A DNA stretch of 64,000 nucleotides from Pseudanabaena sp. FACHB-1998 (GTDB lineage Bacteria > Cyanobacteriota > Cyanobacteriia > Pseudanabaenales > Pseudanabaenaceae): positions 62,001-126,000 of the forward strand of contig NZ_JACJQA010000031.1 of NCBI RefSeq assembly GCF_014696355.1. Reading direction: 5' to 3'. Within the stretch, counting starts at the first letter, position 1. Every line of letters begins with the position of its first letter. A program made the position numbers and the translations under genes. The notes under the pieces were generated by a model, which saw only the letters and a list, made by a program, of their open reading frames with translations, had not been told where the DNA came from and made no database searches. Positions 63,105-64,000 of this stretch are shown piece after piece.

Positions 63105-63303
63105 AATTTTTCACTCCGATTTTGCCCTCACTTCACTATTTTGGCATACTAGAGCTATTGGCAACCAAAGTAATACCAAAACACAAAAAAGTAGAAAAAG
63201 CACTTTTTTACGTTTCTATACTAGTTTGAGATTAAAAAAATTGCTATGCCATTTTTTGTAATCCAATAGAAAGTAGCGCTGCAAAGCGCCCAAACTCCAT
63301 ACT
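63105..63303. other. Intergenic region with repeat remnants
   Basis: 200 bp with weak palindromes (AAAAAAGTAGAAAAAGCACTT; AAGTAGCGCTGCAAAGCGCC) that look like worn copies of the hairpin class. Confidence 0.4.
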
Positions 63304-63987
63304 TTAACCAAAGCGATAGCCTTTGCCATAGACAGTATTGATTAGGGAAATTTGGCGATCGCGATCAATTTTGCGGCGGAGCAGCTTAATTTGAGCAGCA
63401 AGGGCATTGCTGGTGGGCAAGTCTTCTCCCTCTTTCCATAAATGTTGGGAAATCTGTTCATGACTAAGTAATTGATTGGGATGAATCATAAAATATTCTA
63501 AAAGTTGATATTCTCTTTCGGTCAAAGCGATCGCCATGCGATCGCGATAGAGGACTTGATTATCACAATCTAGTTCTAAGTCGCCATAGTTTAACTTGAC
63601 AGGTTCATTGCTAGGACTGATAGGGGATGGGGCGCGACGCAATAGCGCCCTGACCCTTGCCAGTAACTCCCTTAATTCAAAAGGCTTAACTAAATAATCA
63701 TCGGCTCCGCTATCTAAACCATCTACGCGATCGTCCAAGGTATCCTTGGCGGTGAGAATCAGAACAGGAGTATTGTCTCCCTTTTGACGCATGGCTCTAC
63801 AAATTTCCACGCCCGATTTTTCGGGCATCATCCAATCTAAAATCAGGAGGTCATAGCCGCCTACCTGAGCCATTTCCCATCCGCGATCGCCACTATTGGC
63901 ACTATCAACCGTATAACCCTGATTTGTCAAAATCCTCTGCAATGGTTCCGCTAGTTCTTCTTCATCATCTACTAATAGAATTCGCAT
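63304..63987 (-). CDS. OmpR/PhoB-family response regulator
   Basis: Two-component regulator, 227 residues. The receiver domain has the acidic pocket (VDDEEELAEPL) and phosphoryl-accepting Asp51 in LLILDWMMPEKSG, with Lys in LVKPFELREL. A linker at about 125-135 leads to the winged-helix DNA-binding domain ending in YGKGYRFG, with recognition-helix text LAAQIKLLRRKID. A cognate histidine kinase is not in the window, though it may lie beyond the right edge. RpaB/RppA-like output is possible, but I cannot name the system. Confidence 0.92.
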   Translation of the reverse strand: MRILLVDDEEELAEPLQRILTNQGYTVDSANSGDRGWEMAQVGGYDLLILDWMMPEKSGVEICRAMRQKGDNTPVLILTAKDTLDDRVDGLDSGADDYLVKPFELRELLARVRALLRRAPSPISPSNEPVKLNYGDLELDCDNQVLYRDRMAIALTEREYQLLEYFMIHPNQLLSHEQISQHLWKEGEDLPTSNALAAQIKLLRRKIDRDRQISLINTVYGKGYRFG

Positions 63988-64000
63988 AAATCCTGAATGA

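Overview
The window is chromosomal DNA from a cyanobacterium. It carries psaK (photosystem I), a cyanobacterial-length IspH, an mntCAB-type manganese ABC transporter, atpD-atpC as a separate pair, DevB/DevC-type exporter parts, a DUF3110 gene and a CHASE2 adenylate cyclase, and it is full of the octamer GCGATCGC (HIP1). Moderate G+C and the very high density of palindromes suggest a Pseudanabaena-like organism, but that genus is a guess. I found no tRNA, rRNA, CRISPR array or transposase.

Layout. 0-3.3 kb: end of a HEAT-repeat gene, two secreted low-complexity proteins, a YoaK-type membrane protein and a tiny membrane protein. 3.6-9.4 kb: CHASE2 adenylate cyclase, fatty-acid desaturase, propeller-transglutaminase protein, psaK. 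9.4-15.5 kb: nitroreductase, ispH, glutamate dehydrogenase-family gene, and a CBM20-SGNH-DUF1796 multidomain protein. 15.7-18.5 kb: mntC-mntA-mntB. 18.8-23.7 kb: universal stress protein, FHA-PBP1A, HU, GT2 glycosyltransferase. 24.0-29.2 kb (minus strand): devC, devB, argJ, thioesterase, DUF3110. 29.4-31.9 kb: an AT-rich insert, described below. 32.1-35.4 kb: acetyltransferase, methyltransferase, leuA. 35.5-42.9 kb (minus): beta-helix/SPOR protein, MalG-type permease, pentapeptide protein with Ser/Thr kinase, DHFR-like protein. 43.2-48.7 kb: atpD-atpC, an unusual sigma factor, moeA, trmD. 48.8-57.0 kb: aspS, an unknown membrane-anchored protein, an HMW1C-like glycosyltransferase, priA. 57.1-64.0 kb (minus): beta-barrel-like protein, a 1704-residue TamB-like protein, an OmpR-type response regulator.

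The most interesting locus is the minus-strand trio at 29.4-31.9 kb: an RnlA-like HEPN ribonuclease toxin, an RnlB-like antitoxin, and a complete RNase HIII. In E. coli the RnlA toxin is stimulated by a separate chromosomal RNase H, so an operon that carries its own RNase H looks like a self-contained toxin-antitoxin or anti-phage module. It is AT-rich and lacks HIP1 sites, unlike its neighbours.

The second striking feature is intergenic. Nearly every gap holds one or more near-perfect hairpins of 13-28 bp per arm. Most have the apex GC-NNN-GC, with loop GAA or TTC in at least 18 of them, while the arms differ from copy to copy yet stay complementary. Many gene stop codons lie inside an arm, so some copies probably act as terminators; others lie between divergent genes and cannot.
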